From Sesamum alatum (lineage: Eukaryota > Streptophyta > Magnoliopsida > Lamiales > Pedaliaceae): a stretch of 64,000 bases of DNA. This document shows, piece by piece, positions 23,942 to 36,335 of the stretch. Location: contig JACGWO010000011.1 of the NCBI GenBank assembly GCA_034509735.1, forward strand, positions 17,831,573 to 17,895,572. Direction: 5' to 3'. The translations under genes and the position numbers were made by a program. Position 1 is the first letter of the stretch. Each line of letters starts with the position of its first letter. The notes under the pieces are model-generated. The model searched no databases. It was not told the DNA's origin and was given only the letters and a program-made list of their open reading frames with translations.

Positions 23942-25780
23942 TCGGTTCGATGTAAGGGGCATAGATCTATGTGTTTGGCATGATCTACTTGCTTTTAAAT
24001 GGCTTTATTGGCATGTTAGATTACATAAATATATGAATAATATGATGATTCAATTGTTTGGATTTAATGGACTTTTGGCATGCTTAATTTTGTTAGATTG
24101 GATCTAAAATTGCATGCTTATTTTCAGAATAATATTACTGTTATTGTGCTGAAACAGTATTTGAAAAACAAAAAATAAAAAATAAAAAATTGATCGGGCC
24201 GGCAGTGGCCGCGCGCAGGCGGGCGCTTGCGCGCGCGCCATGCGCGTGGACGCTGCGCACAGGCGCGCGCGCAGGGGCGCACACGCGAGCTGTGCGTAGC
24301 CGACCGCTACTACCCTAACCCTGTGCGCGCGGCCGGCCGGCCAGCACAGCGGCTGGGCCGTTTTGTGCCGTTTTTCGACGTTTTCCGGAAAATTTGATTT
24401 TCTGTATTTTCTGCACAATATTCTGAAAATATATTAATTTTGCATATTTAATTTTGGAATAATTGGATTATTCCTTGAATTAAATTTGCTTAATTAATTT
24501 TGAATTAATACATGCATTGTATGCATTGTTTAAAATGTCCATTAAATTTAAAATTTGAATTTTGCATATTATTTGTATATTTATGCTTTTGTGATGTTGG
24601 ACATCACTTGGGTATTTGGAATATCCATTGGTTATTTATGCATGATTATTTGAAATAATTATGTTATGTGAGTTGATGGAATCAACATGGGATGATCACA
24701 AGAGCCCTAGACCTTATGTATGGATGAATGTATGATCATTTATTTTCTATTGGGTGGGGCCTGCGTGCCTCTTATTCTTGGGACTATCATCTCCCGTATT
24801 TTCAGCCTCATGATGTTAAGGCTTGTTTTCTTTATTACCGATGTATTACTTTCAATTGTAATGAGAGTAGATAGGATTTGTGAGGCTTTTATATTTTAAC
24901 AAGCATTTGGAGTCGGAGACCCCAAGGAGGAGCATCAAGGCGTGAAACAAGAGCACTACAAGGCCCATTGGAATGACAATGGGATTACTATTGTAATAAT
25001 TTAGGACCACCCTAGACAGACCATAGACTCACTGCGGGCTCAGTGGGTCGCATAGGTTGGGCTTGTGATCATCCTAAACAGGGGTATGCTATGTTTTCTG
25101 CATGCGGCGTATTTATTTATCGCTTTAAATATTGGATATTTATGCATGCTAAAACACAATAATGTGATGAGGTCTCGGTCATACACAAACTCTCATTTGG
25201 TTGGACCAAATTAAATATTAGGCCCAGAACGGACTTGGATCAAAATGGTATTTTGGTCTGTCCGAGCCTTCCATCCACAACAATGTGGTGAGGAAGCTAC
25301 CACTACCCAAGTGTGGTCTCACGAGTCGTGGCACACTTGGACTAGGGGAAAGCTGCACTATTGTTGTGAACAAAAAGACTGCGCTCGCTGTTTCCCTGTC
25401 TCACGAGTCGTGGGGGGCGACAGTTTGAGGCATAATTTGGTTGATGGGTCGGGCCCAACACTGAGTAACATGGTTCGCTTGGAGTCCTCGGGACCATGTG
25501 AATAGGTGAGGCAAAATATCTTGAGAATCTCATTGGATGAGAATGATATTGGATATCTCCTACAAGGTCTTTTTCATGTGAATCGTAAAAGCGGGGCATG
25601 GAGATTACGCTTGTGGATCCCAAGCCCACTGGGAAATGGTTTCCCGAAACTCCGCTTGAGAGTGGCGGACTTTCGTATAAATAGTGGGAGGGTTAAAGAC
25701 TAAAAGACCAAGTCTTCAACTTGAACAATAATATTACCATCATCTGTTAATTTCTGCTTTACATTTTCATTAATGTAGAT
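23942..25780 (+). other. Untranslated leader of the Copia element
   Basis: 1.8 kb lies between the primer-binding site and gag. It holds a strikingly CG-dense block at 24194-24365 (GCGCGC runs) in otherwise AT-rich surroundings. Related blocks occur at the equivalent place in the Copia at 41284-50374 and, in part, at 20600-20640. The reading frames at 24104-24418 and 25245-25505 are not supported as genes. Confidence 0.7.
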
Positions 25781-27298
25781 ATGTCTAAGAACCCATTAAC
25801 CATGATTCTTGAGACTAACAAATTCAACGGAACGAACTACTCGGACTGGCTAAGAAACCTGAGGATTGTCCTCGGTTTCGAGAACCAAGGCTACGTCTTG
25901 GACGAGCCGCCACCGAGCGACTTACCGGAGGGGTCCACGCCTGAAGAACGTTTAACGTTCGAGAAATGGCATGAGGACAACCGGAAAGTGCGCAGTATCA
26001 TACTGGCTTCGATGTCTAACGACATTCAGAAGCAGTATGAGAGGCTGGACAACGTCTCCGCCATAATGCTCTGCATGAACGAGGTTTATGCAGTTCCGGA
26101 TAGGCATATTAGATATGCCGCCACAAAAGCATTCTTTGGCACCAAGCTCGCTGAAGGAGCGTCTGTACAGAGTCATGGGGTCAAGATGCTCTCCCTAGTG
26201 GAGAAACTCGAGGACCTTAAAGCTGGGCTTAACAATGACACGTACATTGACGTGATCCTCCAGTCGCTTCCTCCATCCTATGACCCGTTTGTTGTAAACT
26301 ACAACATGAACGGACTTGAGAAGTCTATTCATGAGTTGATCAACATGCTGGTCCAATACGAGGCAACGACCCACAAGTCGGCGCCGGCTGTATTGATAGG
26401 AGAGGCTTCGACCTCCAAGGCGAATGGCAAGAGGGCCGGACGCTGGAAGAGGAAGAAGGGCAAAGGGAAGACGGTTGTGGCCCCTGCTAACGCTCCGGGC
26501 GTCCCTGTTGCTCCGGTTGGACCGAGCAAAGGGAAAGGGAAGGCTCGTGGTTCTCAGCAGTCTAAGGCAAATGATGTCTGCACACATTGCCAAGGGAAAG
26601 GGCATTGGAAGAGGGAGTGCCCACAACTCCTCTCCAACCCAGGTGTGTTTGTGGTTGAAGTTAATATGATTACTAATTCTGCTTCATGGGTATTGGATAT
26701 CGGGTGTGGTGCTCACATCTGCAATGATTTGCAGGCACTGCAAAGAAGCAGAAGGCTAACCAAGGATGAGATGATCCTGAGGCTAGGCGATGGCAAGGCC
26801 GTAGGATCACTAGAGTTAGCCATTAGTAGTCATGTTAGGATTGTACTGAACGACTGTTTCTATGTACCTAGCATGATTAAAAAAATTGTTTCCATCCCGG
26901 TCCTTGATAAGGAGGGATATGAATTTACCATCAATAAAAACGGTTTTTTCATTATCAAAGATGGTATTTCTCATTTGCTTGGTATATTGGTCAATGGTCT
27001 GTACATACTTCAACAGTCTAATTGGATTATGACTGCAGAACACAAACGAAAATGTGATGATCATAATAACGCACAGATATGGCATGCGAGGTTAGGTCAT
27101 ATCTCTAAAGATAGGATAAGAAGGTTGGTGGACTCAAAGAGTCTAGAAATAGACGATTTGGACAACCTACCGACTTGCGAATCCTGTCTAAAGAGAAAGA
27201 TGACCAAGAAACCCTTTGTTGGACAAAGTATGCTAGCCAGTGGTCTGTTGGATTTTGATCCATATAGATGTCTGTGGTCCACTAAATACTCAGGCTAG
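25781..27298 (+). pseudogene. Copia gag, protease and start of integrase
   Basis: The 505-codon frame opens with MSKNPLTMILETNKFNG. A UBN2-type gag core occupies about residues 20-200. A Lys/Gly/Arg-rich linker and one CCHC zinc knuckle, CTHCQGKGHWKREC, follow at 26578-26619. The protease active site reads VLDIGCGAH near 26690, where the family has Asp-Thr-Gly or Asp-Ser-Gly, so a catalytic-loop residue is changed. The GAG-pre-integrase zinc-binding part (HARLGH...CESCLKRK) is intact. The frame is lost near 27250, just before the integrase core. Confidence 0.92.
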
Positions 27299-28109
27299 AG
27301 GTGGGTACTCGTACTTCATAACCTTTACCGATGATCACTCACGGTATGGTTATGTTTACCTGATGAGGTACAAGTCTGAAGCCTTTGGAAGGTTTAAGGA
27401 ATATAGACTTGAAGCAGAGAACCAAACTGGTCGAAAGATCAAAGCCCTTCAGTCGGACCGAGGTGGAGAGTATTTGAGTGGTGAGTTTACTGATTATCTA
27501 AAAGAGAATGGGATTCTCTCTCAGTGGACCCCTCCTGGAATACCGCAGCTTAATGGTGTGTCTGAAAGGAGGAATTGGACCTTGTTGGACATGGTTCGAT
27601 CCATGATGAGTTTTACCGAACTACCCCTTTCCTTCTGGGGATACGCTCTTGAGACGACGGCCAAAGTTTTGAACTTGGCACCATCTAAAAAGGTATCCCA
27701 GACGCCATATGAGATATGGCATGGCAAGCTTGCCTCCTGCAAATACTTGAAAGTGTGGGGTTGCCCCGCATATGTCAAGAGATTAGTGGGAGATAAATTG
27801 GACTCGAGGTCTAGTTTATGCAGGTTCATCGGCTATCCAAAAGAAACTGCGGGGTATTATTTCTATGATCCCTTCGAGCAAAAGGTTTTTGTCTCGCGAA
27901 ACACAGTGTTCTTGGAAAAAGGTTTTGCATCGGATAGTCGACGCGATGAGGTGCTCCTTGAGGAATCAAGTGAGGCACCCCAAGAGGCGGCAGTGACATC
28001 TGAGCCAGAAGTTCCCACTGATATTGTTCCAGTCCTCCGTAGGTCGGCCAGAGTATCCCATCCCCCTGATAGGTATGGATTTCTGGGCCTGACCGGTCAA
28101 GTTGGATAA
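27240..28109 (+). pseudogene. Copia integrase core
   Basis: Continues the polyprotein in another frame. The retroviral-type DDE triad is visible in HIDVCGPL, QSDRGGEY and NGVSERRN. The region then runs to the usual C-terminal blocks EIWHGKLASCKYLKVWGCPA and VPVLRRSARVSHPPDRYG. It ends at a stop where the frame shifts again before the reverse transcriptase. The first part overlaps the preceding frame at the frameshift. Confidence 0.9.
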
Positions 28110-28763
28110 TGATCCGAAGACGTACGGAGAAGCGATGTCGGACATCGATTTGGACAAGTGGCTTGAGGCCATGAAATCCGAGATGGACTCGATGGGTACA
28201 AACAAGATTTAAACCCTAGTAGATCCACCCAAAGGGGTTAAACCCGTAGGATGTAAATAGGTCTACAAACGTAAGCTTGGAGCTGACGGGGAGGTTACAA
28301 CCTTCAAAGCCAGGCTTGTGGCGAAGGTTACACTCAACGACCCGGGGTCGATTTTGAGGAAACCTACTCGCCCGTAGCAATGGCCAAGTCCATTCGGATA
28401 CTGCTTGCCATAGCAGCATGGTATGACTATGAAATATGGCAGATGGACGTGAAAACGGCCTTCCTCAACGGTTTCATAAAGGAAGAGATCAATATGGATC
28501 AGCCGGAAGGTTTCACAACTGTTGGAGAAGAGCAGAAGGTCTGCCATCTCCAAAGGTCCATCTATGGCCTCAAACAAGCTTCCCGATGCTGGAACATACG
28601 TTTTGATGAAGTCATACGGGGATATGATTTCATCAAGAACGAGTCCGATCCTTGTGTATACAAGAAGATCAGTGGGAGCTCAGTTGCGTTTCTGGTGCTT
28701 TACGTGGATGACATCTTGCTCATTGGGAATGATGCTAAGATGTTGGGTACCACTAAAGCTTGA
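28110..28763 (+). pseudogene. Copia reverse transcriptase
   Basis: The N-terminal part (DPKTYGEAM... WLEAMKSEMDSM) is followed by in-frame stops near 28210 and 28258 and a frame change near 28350. The core from 28380 has WQMDVKTAFLNG, the SIYGLKQASRCW block and the active site LYVDDILLIG (YVDD near 28705). A stop follows TTKA at 28763, inside the domain. Confidence 0.9.
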
Positions 28764-29650
28764 TTGTCAATGCAATTCTCCATGAAGGATATGGGTGAGG
28801 CATCCTACATCCTTGGCATCAAGATCTACAGGGATAGATCTAGAAGGATGTTAGGAATGGCCCAGTCCTCGTACATTGAGAAAGTCTTGAAGAGATTCAA
28901 GATGGAGAAATCAAAATGAGGATTCCTTCCTATGAGGCATGGAATTAAGTTATCCAAGAAGCAGTCTCCTAAGACTGATGAGGAGCTTAAAAGGATGTTG
29001 GACATCCCTATGCTTCAGCCGTAGGCAGCATACAATATGTTGTTCAGTGCACTAGACCTGATATGGCTTTCGCTTTGAGCATAACAAGTCGATATCAGTC
29101 GTGTGCCGGGGAGGTACACTGGAGTGCAGTCAAGACTATCCTGAAGTACCTGAAAAGGAGTAAGGACATGTTCTTGATCTACGGCGGTGGAGAATTGATA
29201 CTGGAAGGCTATAGCGACGCTAGCTTCCAGTCGGATGACGATGATGCCAAGTCTCAGTCAGGTTATGTGTTCAGACTTAATGGTGGCGTGGTTGCTTGGA
29301 AGAGTTCCAAGTAGGCTACCACGGCGGATTCCACCATACAATTTTGAATACATAGCGGCTTTGGAAGCTGCTAAGGAGTGGTTTGGTTGATGAGCTACAT
29401 CCAAGGGTTGGATGTAGTACCTAGCATTGCTAAGCCTGTAATTATCTTTTATGATAACAACAAGGCGATAGCGCTAGTAAAGGAACCGAGATCTCATCAC
29501 GATCTAAGTTTATTCTTAGACGCTACCATCTACTTAGAGAGATGGATAGTAGGAGTGACGTTCGGTTGGACCGAGTCAGCTCCGCAGAAAATATAGCAGA
29601 TCCACTTGCTAGGCCCATGTCGCAAGTTGCGCATACTCACCATCTGAATA
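28764..29650 (+). pseudogene. Copia RNase H region
   Basis: Broken frames encode the end of the reverse transcriptase and RNase H: DMGEASYILGIKIYRDRS near 28790, SRYQSCAGEVHWSAVK near 29090, YSDASFQSDDDDAKS near 29210 and a final VPSIAKPVIIFYDNNKAI block near 29410-29470. At least three stops or frame changes separate them. Confidence 0.85.
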
Positions 29651-29680
29651 AGAGGTTCGAGGTCAATGGGTGATTGGCTT

Positions 29681-29697
29681 TAGGTCAAGTGGGAAAT
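29681..29697 (+). promoter_or_regulatory. Polypurine tract
   Basis: The purine-rich stretch containing CAAGTGGGAAAT ends directly at the TG of the 3' LTR, as expected for the plus-strand primer. Confidence 0.75.
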
Positions 29698-31927
29698 TGT
29701 TGGAATAGGTGACCAGAAAGCCAATAGGTTTGGCAATTTGTAACCTATCCGACAACTTGATGTGTATGTAATATTATTATGTGATGAATAAGATGAGTGT
29801 TCGTCACCAATGGTACCTTCTTTGTTGCGCTCATCTTACATTTGTTAAAACGGGGTTTAACTTATATCGCAACAAAGCCCACAGACCATGGATAACAACT
29901 CGTGCAGTTGGGCCACGCATTGGATGGTGGTCATGAAACCAACTGATTAAGAGTTGGGTCTGAAACGTTCCAAGTCGAGGACCTCGAGACAGGGCATCGA
30001 GAGTCCTATTGAGACTTGCGTCAAGAGTCGTGTTCATTGGATGAGTGCCGTGTTTCATCGGCGACAAGCGTGGGACGCCTACACGAACTTGATGGGTTGG
30101 TCGACTGGGGTCGAGCCGACTGGACTGACTCGCGGGGATCATCATATGGAAGCCTTGGAGGCTTGGTCGGTATGATTGGTTTTCCCCGGTTCCGATAGTA
30201 CATGAGTAATCCTCAGACTTGAGGGATCATGGCAGTCGCGTGCACACGACGGCTGTATCTTGGATCTGGCGAGAGGTAATCATTCTGTAAGATGATTATT
30301 ATAAGCCTTGTCCAGTGCAGTCGGAATGTGTAGCGAGGACGGTGGGTTCCAAGAAGAGGATCCGTCCCCTGTCAGTATGTGACAGAGGTATCTCCTATGC
30401 ACTCGGAGACACGTTCATGCTGTTTGAAGCTGTGGCCACAGTGGTTGGTCGAACAGGGAATGGTTTCCTATGTCGACGCAATGAAGCATACGTGGTCTCG
30501 AGTATTAAGCATAGATACCTAGTCAAGGATGGGAACCGACGCCCAATTCCATACCCTAGACTAAAGCCGCGAGACGGTAGACGGAAGGATCGTACCCGTA
30601 CGCAATCGACGCCTAAATGTTCACGCCAATTCACCTAGTCTCTAGTGCCATGGACCGTTGCTAGACGGCCACCCATGGTAACGGGCCCTTGTGGGACACG
30701 GGCCCAAGTCTAGCTTAGGGTGAACCTAAAGGGTCACACACAAATCACCGAGGAGGTTGAGAGATCGAGTTGGAGTCAATCTCGAAGGATAAAATAAGTA
30801 ATTGGATTACTTAAGGGAAAGTCCATTGGATGGACCGACCGATATTGTATCGGGCTTCCGTTTAATCGGTAAATTGGATTTTTGATTAAATATGGAAAGT
30901 TGAGACGTTGAGACGTTTGATCTTTTAATTGGATTAAAAGATCAACAGGAATAATTTAAATGGACATTAAATTGGATTTAATGTTTGGTTCGTCGTAATT
31001 GGATTACGATAAAACCCGGTCCGTTAAATTATACCCGAGAGGAAAAATAATTCCTATTTTGGAGTAGGAAGAAGTTGGACTTTTTCGCTTAATTAAACAT
31101 GGCCGACATGCTCCCTTGGAGGGAGCAAAATCAGCCATGTTTCATGCTAGGTGGTATGTTGACTTATCTCTTTTGGAAAGAGACAAATCAACTCCAATCA
31201 AGCTCTTCCCTTTTGGTATGATTTGATCATACCATAAATTTTTGGTAGGCTTGATTGAAGAATTAATGGTGATTGATTGGAATGAATCTAGACATCATTG
31301 GATGAACCTAGACACATTTCAATAATCACATTAATTATGTATATATATTAGAATATACAACACCAATCATAAGTGATTCATTATTCATCTTTTTCTAGGA
31401 AAAAGAGAAGACAAAAAATCCCTCTCCTCTCTCTCAAATTTCGTGCTCTCTCCCTCTTCCACACTTGTGTTCTTCACTTGATTTTGAATCAAGAAGAAGA
31501 ACAACGTAAGTTTAAGAGAACACTAATTCATAGTGTTCTTCTCTTAAACCGATTCCTTCTAAACCCGTTCTTTTCTAGCAAGAAGAATGTGTGTTTCTTC
31601 CGGTGTGGTGTGGATCACCTTTGGAGAATTCATACGTTTGGATTTCGTGAGCATTCCGGAGAAGGAACAACGCAAGTAGCCAGGAGCATACGCTAAACAA
31701 TCAAAGGTAATGGTTTATTACGCTTTGATTGATTTCATTCATATATCTATGCCCTATGTGCTTAAATATATATTTTAATATTTACACATCCTACATCGAA
31801 CGCCCGGTTGAGCACCCAATGGTACACCCCTTGGGATTCGCGTATTTTGAATTTGATTTAAATTTACGCACCATATCTCGCTTTCTCGCTTCCGCTCGCA
31901 CTCCCGGGCGGATCCGCTTGTCCTTCA
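29698..31927 (+). repeat. 3' LTR of the Copia element
   Basis: Begins TGTTGGAATAGGTGACC and ends CGCTTGTCCTTCA. It is nearly identical to 21699-23927. Confidence 0.93.
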
Positions 31928-31932
31928 GAACC

Positions 31933-34183
31933 TTGGCGTGTTCCCCTCCCTACGCCAGATCTTTCTCGCAGGGCGGTCTTGGTTGTTCAGGCCCCTTAAC
32001 GAGGCCTGGTCCCTGCCGCTTGCAACCTTGTTTTGAGGGCAACTCTAGGGCGCTTCTCTTCTGTCCTCTGCGCACGGCCTCCATATAGCACTTCCTTGAT
32101 TGTAGCTGATGTCCGTCTACCTCCCCTACCCCAGATACGGGGAACTTGATTTTGTTGTGGTAGGTAGAGATGATCGCTTTAAAGGTATTAAGGGTAGGTC
32201 TCCCCAAGATCATATTGTAAGTTGAAGGGGTATCCATTACAAGGAATTTTATCAGACACGTCGTCATAGAGGTCCCTTCCCTAAGGATAACCGGAGTGTA
32301 ACCGGACCCCGGGGGTATACCTTTTCGCCAGCAAAGTCGTACAAGGAGGTGTCAATTTTCACTAGGGAAGCTCTTCGCAAGTGCATTTGGTCATATGCTT
32401 CTTCGAATAAGATGTCCGCTGAGCTTCCCGAGTTTACAAAGACTCAACTGACCTCATAATTCCTATTGTGGCCGTAATTACCAATGAATCGTTATAGGGG
32501 AGATTTGTGGTGGGTCTCTCTCCCGGTGAGAATTAGATGATGGGGGTATTGGGGAGAGCATCGACCTCCCATACCCCCTCAGCTTAGCATCCAACAACCT
32601 CCCGCACATGCGCCTTTCGAGCGCTGTGGGAGTCTCCTCCCAATGGACCCCCGAATATCATATGAATAACCCTTTTTTCGGGGGGGATTGTCTTCGTCTG
32701 GACTCCCGGGGGACCTTGCCTTCGTAGCTCGAGCTGGGGGGATTGCGCACTCTCCTGGGGGTCCTTCCCCTTGATGACCTCTTTCCTTGGTAGGGCCCTA
32801 TGCCCTGAAATTTCTCTCGGCATACGAACTCTTGAAGATACCCGTTCTACACTAGTCGCTCTATTTCGCTCTTCAGGTGCCGACATTCATCCATAGTAGG
32901 ACCATAATCATTATGGAATCGACAAAACCTATCCAACTTGGGCCGTGTAGGCCCCTCTCGTGCCCCTCGGGGCTGATGTATCATCCCCTTACTTTCCACA
33001 ACCAAAAGGGCTTGGGAGATGGGAGCATTCAGCAGTGTGTGCACAGGAACTCCCTGAGAGGAAAACTTCTTGCCCCAAGGATCAAATTTCATGTTCTTAG
33101 TGGACCTCTCCTCCTTTGTCTCATTCCTCTTCTCTCATTGACTTTCCCTTTTAGACATCCGAGCTTCCTCCATGTTGATGTATTTGACTGCTCTAGCTAG
33201 AAGGCTGTCGAAATTGGGAGCGGGTTTCTTTGCCAAAGACTTGAAGAAGTCCCCGTCCATCAATCCCTAGGAAAAAGCACTGGCTTTGACCTCTTGGGTG
33301 GCCGCAGGGACCTCTAAAGCTGCGGTGTTGAATCGGTGCAAATAATCCCTCAAAGACTGAAAATCCTTTTACTTGACAACGAAAAGGCTGAGGGAGGTCT
33401 TACATGCTTTCGACTGCTCGCATACTGGTGTAGGAATAATGAGCGAAATCCCGAGAAGATTCCCACCGATCCTGCCGGCAGCTGGTTGAACCACTGTTGA
33501 GCGGCCCGAGAGAAAGTGGTAACAAATACCCGACATTTGATTTCATCTGTGTATCTATGTAGGAGAGCTGTATTTTTTAAACGAGATAGATGCTCCTGAG
33601 GGTCTATAGTGCCATCATATTTCGTGATGGTGGGCGTACGATAATTAGGCGATAACTCATCTGCCATAACCTTCTCGCTAAAAGGGATACCCCCCAAGCC
33701 CTCCAGAAGGACTCCCATCCTCTTGTTTCGAACGTCTTACAAGCTCTTCTGTAAACATTCCAACTGGGCCTCCCATCGGGGAGGAGCTTCATTCCGCACT
33801 TGGGGGGAGGGACGAGTCTCTCCTCCAACTGGGCAGGGGGCTTCCTCACGGGGGGAGCCTTATTCGCTTCTCCCAGCCCGCCAACCGCCAGAGAGACCTC
33901 CTGAGGGTGGGGCGCCACGACGGCTATAGGCCCTGCTATCACCGAAGCCAACTCCATTCGGACTGCCGCCGTAATCATTCGCTGGATGGCCGCCAGCAGC
34001 CAGGGAGACATCCTGTCTGAGGAAGTATCTGATGAAGTACTGTCATGAGGAGGATCTAACAGGGGATATCAGGAGCAGAGGGTCTAGCCTCATTTCGTGC
34101 AGGGGCCAAAGGAGTGGCCATTAACACCTGCAACGCCTAAGGGTCCGCAATAATGTAAGTTGCCTTCTATTTGCCAAGACTAC
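31933..34183 (-). pseudogene. Gypsy gag and protease region
   Basis: The minus strand carries a Ty3/Gypsy gag. The retrotransposon gag domain includes the blocks PTITKYDGTIDPQEHLSR and FSRAAQQWFNQLPAGS (33350-33718). A CRFHNDYGPTMDEC motif lies near 32900. The aspartic-protease tail TYNMILGRPTLN, with PSTY before it, is near 32215. The start ATG may be near 34011. Numerous stops and frame changes (32350-32600 especially) show decay. The sequence continues, after the Copia insertion, at 21698 on the same strand with the linker and reverse transcriptase. Confidence 0.85.
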
Positions 34184-34859
34184 TGTTGGGAGCATCCATA
34201 ATTCTCCCATCTTAGTTCTCTATTCCTACAAACGACACCACTTGATGTGAGCAAAATCTGCTCAATTAGGAGAATGACCTTGGGCCGGAGGATCCCAATC
34301 CAAATACTGAATTATGTAAAAAAGGGAACTGCAAAAAAGGCGTTAGCACTCCAAAGCTCAAGTCAGTAATTTTTTGAAAGGAAAAAGTAAATCAAAAGCA
34401 TGAAAAGAATGAAGAATATGATCGTGTTAGGTGTAGCATGAATACAGTGTGCAGTGGGTAGATCTTAGAATACGTTACCCGTTTATGGTAAGGATCTTAT
34501 ATTTATAGGAGAAAGAGTCCTCTTAGAGTGAGAAGTCTATTGTGGTGAGGACTCTAAGGAGGCAAACAGGTGGTGGCTCCTGGACCGTAGGGATAACCCC
34601 CTCAGCTTATGCGTGGTAGTTGCAGATAAGGGCGCCCGACTCCTCATCGCACCTTTCTCGAAGCCCGTGCATCGATCCACGTTAGATGATGGGGTGGTAG
34701 CCCCTAAAATAGTTGGATGCCTTCATGGCTGCCAACGCCTTGTGTTTTGGGCCTTGAGCTGGCGAGTTTATGGGCCTGGTGACCTTGGGTCGTCCCATTC
34801 TCTATAGGGTTGAGTCTATTAGGCTCGTGCTGGGCCTGCTTAATTTTGTCCATACTACA
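34184..34859 (-). repeat. 5' LTR of the split Gypsy element
   Basis: Read on the minus strand it begins TGTAGTATGGAC and ends ATGGATGCTCCCAACA. It lies just upstream of the gag region. A TTATATTTATAGGAG stretch near 34498 may be the core promoter on the plus-strand reading. The matching 3' LTR is not in the window, so these bounds rest on TG...CA ends alone. Confidence 0.65.
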
Positions 34860-35480
34860 AACTAAATTTAAAAATAAAATAATTAATTTTTAAAAAATAA
34901 ATTATTATTAATAAATTAAAAAATGTAAATTGTTATAAATTTAAATTAAGATAAAAAATACAGAAAAAAATCCTAATCTAATGGCTTGGTGTCCTAATCA
35001 TCTCCTGGCCGGAGGCAGCTGCAAGGCACGCTGCTTCTTCATCTTTCCAAACATCTTCTCAAACAAAACAAAAAAAAAAAAGAAAATTAATTAGCATTTT
35101 TAGAAATTTGTAAATATAAAAAAGATTTCACTTTACTTATTATTGTAACAGTCGACGAACACCTCTATCTGTTTCGGTGGGGCCGAGTTGAGACTTCTAT
35201 ACAAATATTTAAAAACATTAGTGAATAATATAAGAATTAAAGAAAAAATACTTTATAAGTTTACAAAATTATATATTCTTTTATTTTGTTTTATACTATC
35301 TTATAATATAATGAACTATTATATAATATCTTATATTATATTACAGAATGTTATATTATATTATACTATAGTATATAATGTTATAGTATTTTTTTGTTAG
35401 AGTATGTCATCCAAAAACTAATTAGATTGGCTGTTTTGTAATCTATTTAAGCAATCTTTTTCAACCGTATTGCTAAATAT
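34860..35480. other. AT-rich DNA with a possible CACTA-type transposase relic
   Basis: Most is low-complexity AT sequence, including palindromic TTATATTATA runs at 35290-35390. On the minus strand at about 35150-35190 a short stretch reads PPKQIEVFVDCY, which resembles the conserved GRPxxxxEVF part of plant PTTA/En-Spm proteins and the 40320-40424 exon of the CACTA element here. Another short segment near 34985-35045 may belong to it. This is weak evidence. Confidence 0.35.
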
Positions 35481-36225
35481 TGTGAATAAAGAGTTATTTC
35501 TTGGCCATCCATATCGTGTTTATTAGTTATACATTATTGTATGTCATGGACAACGCTTAGAGACCACACAAAAAAACAATAAAAGTCAAGTCGCGCATAT
35601 GATGGCGACCATGAAATCTACTTTCGAAAGTTTGGTCTGTGATGTTCCAAGTCGAGAAACCTGGAGACAGGGCATTGAGGTTTTCATAGAGACTTGCACA
35701 CAGTGATGCATTCATATGATGTGCGTCGTTTTTCATCGACGACAGACGTGTGACATTTATGCCTTTTAGTGGGTGCTTGAAAAGGTGTTATCAGGTTCAT
35801 TGAACTGATCCACAAGAGTGTCATATGGAAGTCCGTGTAGCATGATTGATATGACCCGAACTCTTTGGTTGCGATAGTACATGATTTAGTCCTTTGACTT
35901 GAGGAACAACTGTAGTCTTGTGTATAGTACGGTTGTATCTTGGTCTTGGCAAATGTGGCTACTGTGTATTTTGACACGGTCATCAATGCCATGTTCTAGT
36001 GCAGTCAGAATATGCATGGAGACTAGTGCATTCCAAGATAAAATCTATCATCCATCATGAGATGATGGTGATATCTTATATTCTCTTAGTTGTGTTGATC
36101 TCCAGGAATATGTGGCCACAATGGTTGATCACGCAGGAAAGACGTTTCCTGATAGGAAAGGTGTTTCCTATGTTGATCATCGAAGAAGCACAAGTAGGAT
36201 AGATACATAGATATCAAGTCTTGGA
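35480..36225 (+). repeat. Diverged Copia LTR fragment
   Basis: Blocks such as GATGTTCCAAGTCGAG, GGAGACAGGGCATTGAG and GTGCAGTCAGAATATG parallel 21960-22400 of the full element in the same orientation, with many differences. No TG...CA ends are visible. The reading frames at 35684-35992 and 35999-36202 fall inside it and are not genes. Confidence 0.7.
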
Positions 36226-36335
36226 CTATTTTGCTTCTTTTTTAACAATAGAGGGCGGTAAATTGCTAATTCTTTTTCCACATGGGGGTATAATGCCATT
36301 TTCCCTTGACACAAGAGGGTAGATTGCAATTTGCC
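36226..36335. repeat. Fragment of the TGCAATTTACCCC MITE family
   Basis: Reads GGCGGTAAATTGCTAATTC and ends GTAGATTGCAATTTGCCC. It sits at the end of the pararetrovirus-like sequence. Confidence 0.45.

Larger units (their letters stand above)
21699..31927 (+). mobile_element. Full-structure Copia LTR retrotransposon, coding region decayed
   Basis: The 10,229-bp element is bounded by TG...CA LTRs of 2229 and 2230 bp and flanked by the 5-bp duplication GAACC (21694-21698 and 31928-31932). A primer-binding site, gag, protease, integrase, reverse transcriptase and RNase H follow in Copia order (integrase before reverse transcriptase). By eye the two LTRs differ at only one or two positions per hundred, so insertion is fairly recent. 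The coding region nevertheless has frameshifts and stops, so this copy cannot make a complete polyprotein. Confidence 0.93.

Noticed and set aside
26195..26626. Minus-strand frames across the Copia gag
   Set aside because: They are shadows of the plus-strand gag-protease frame, which carries the recognisable motifs.
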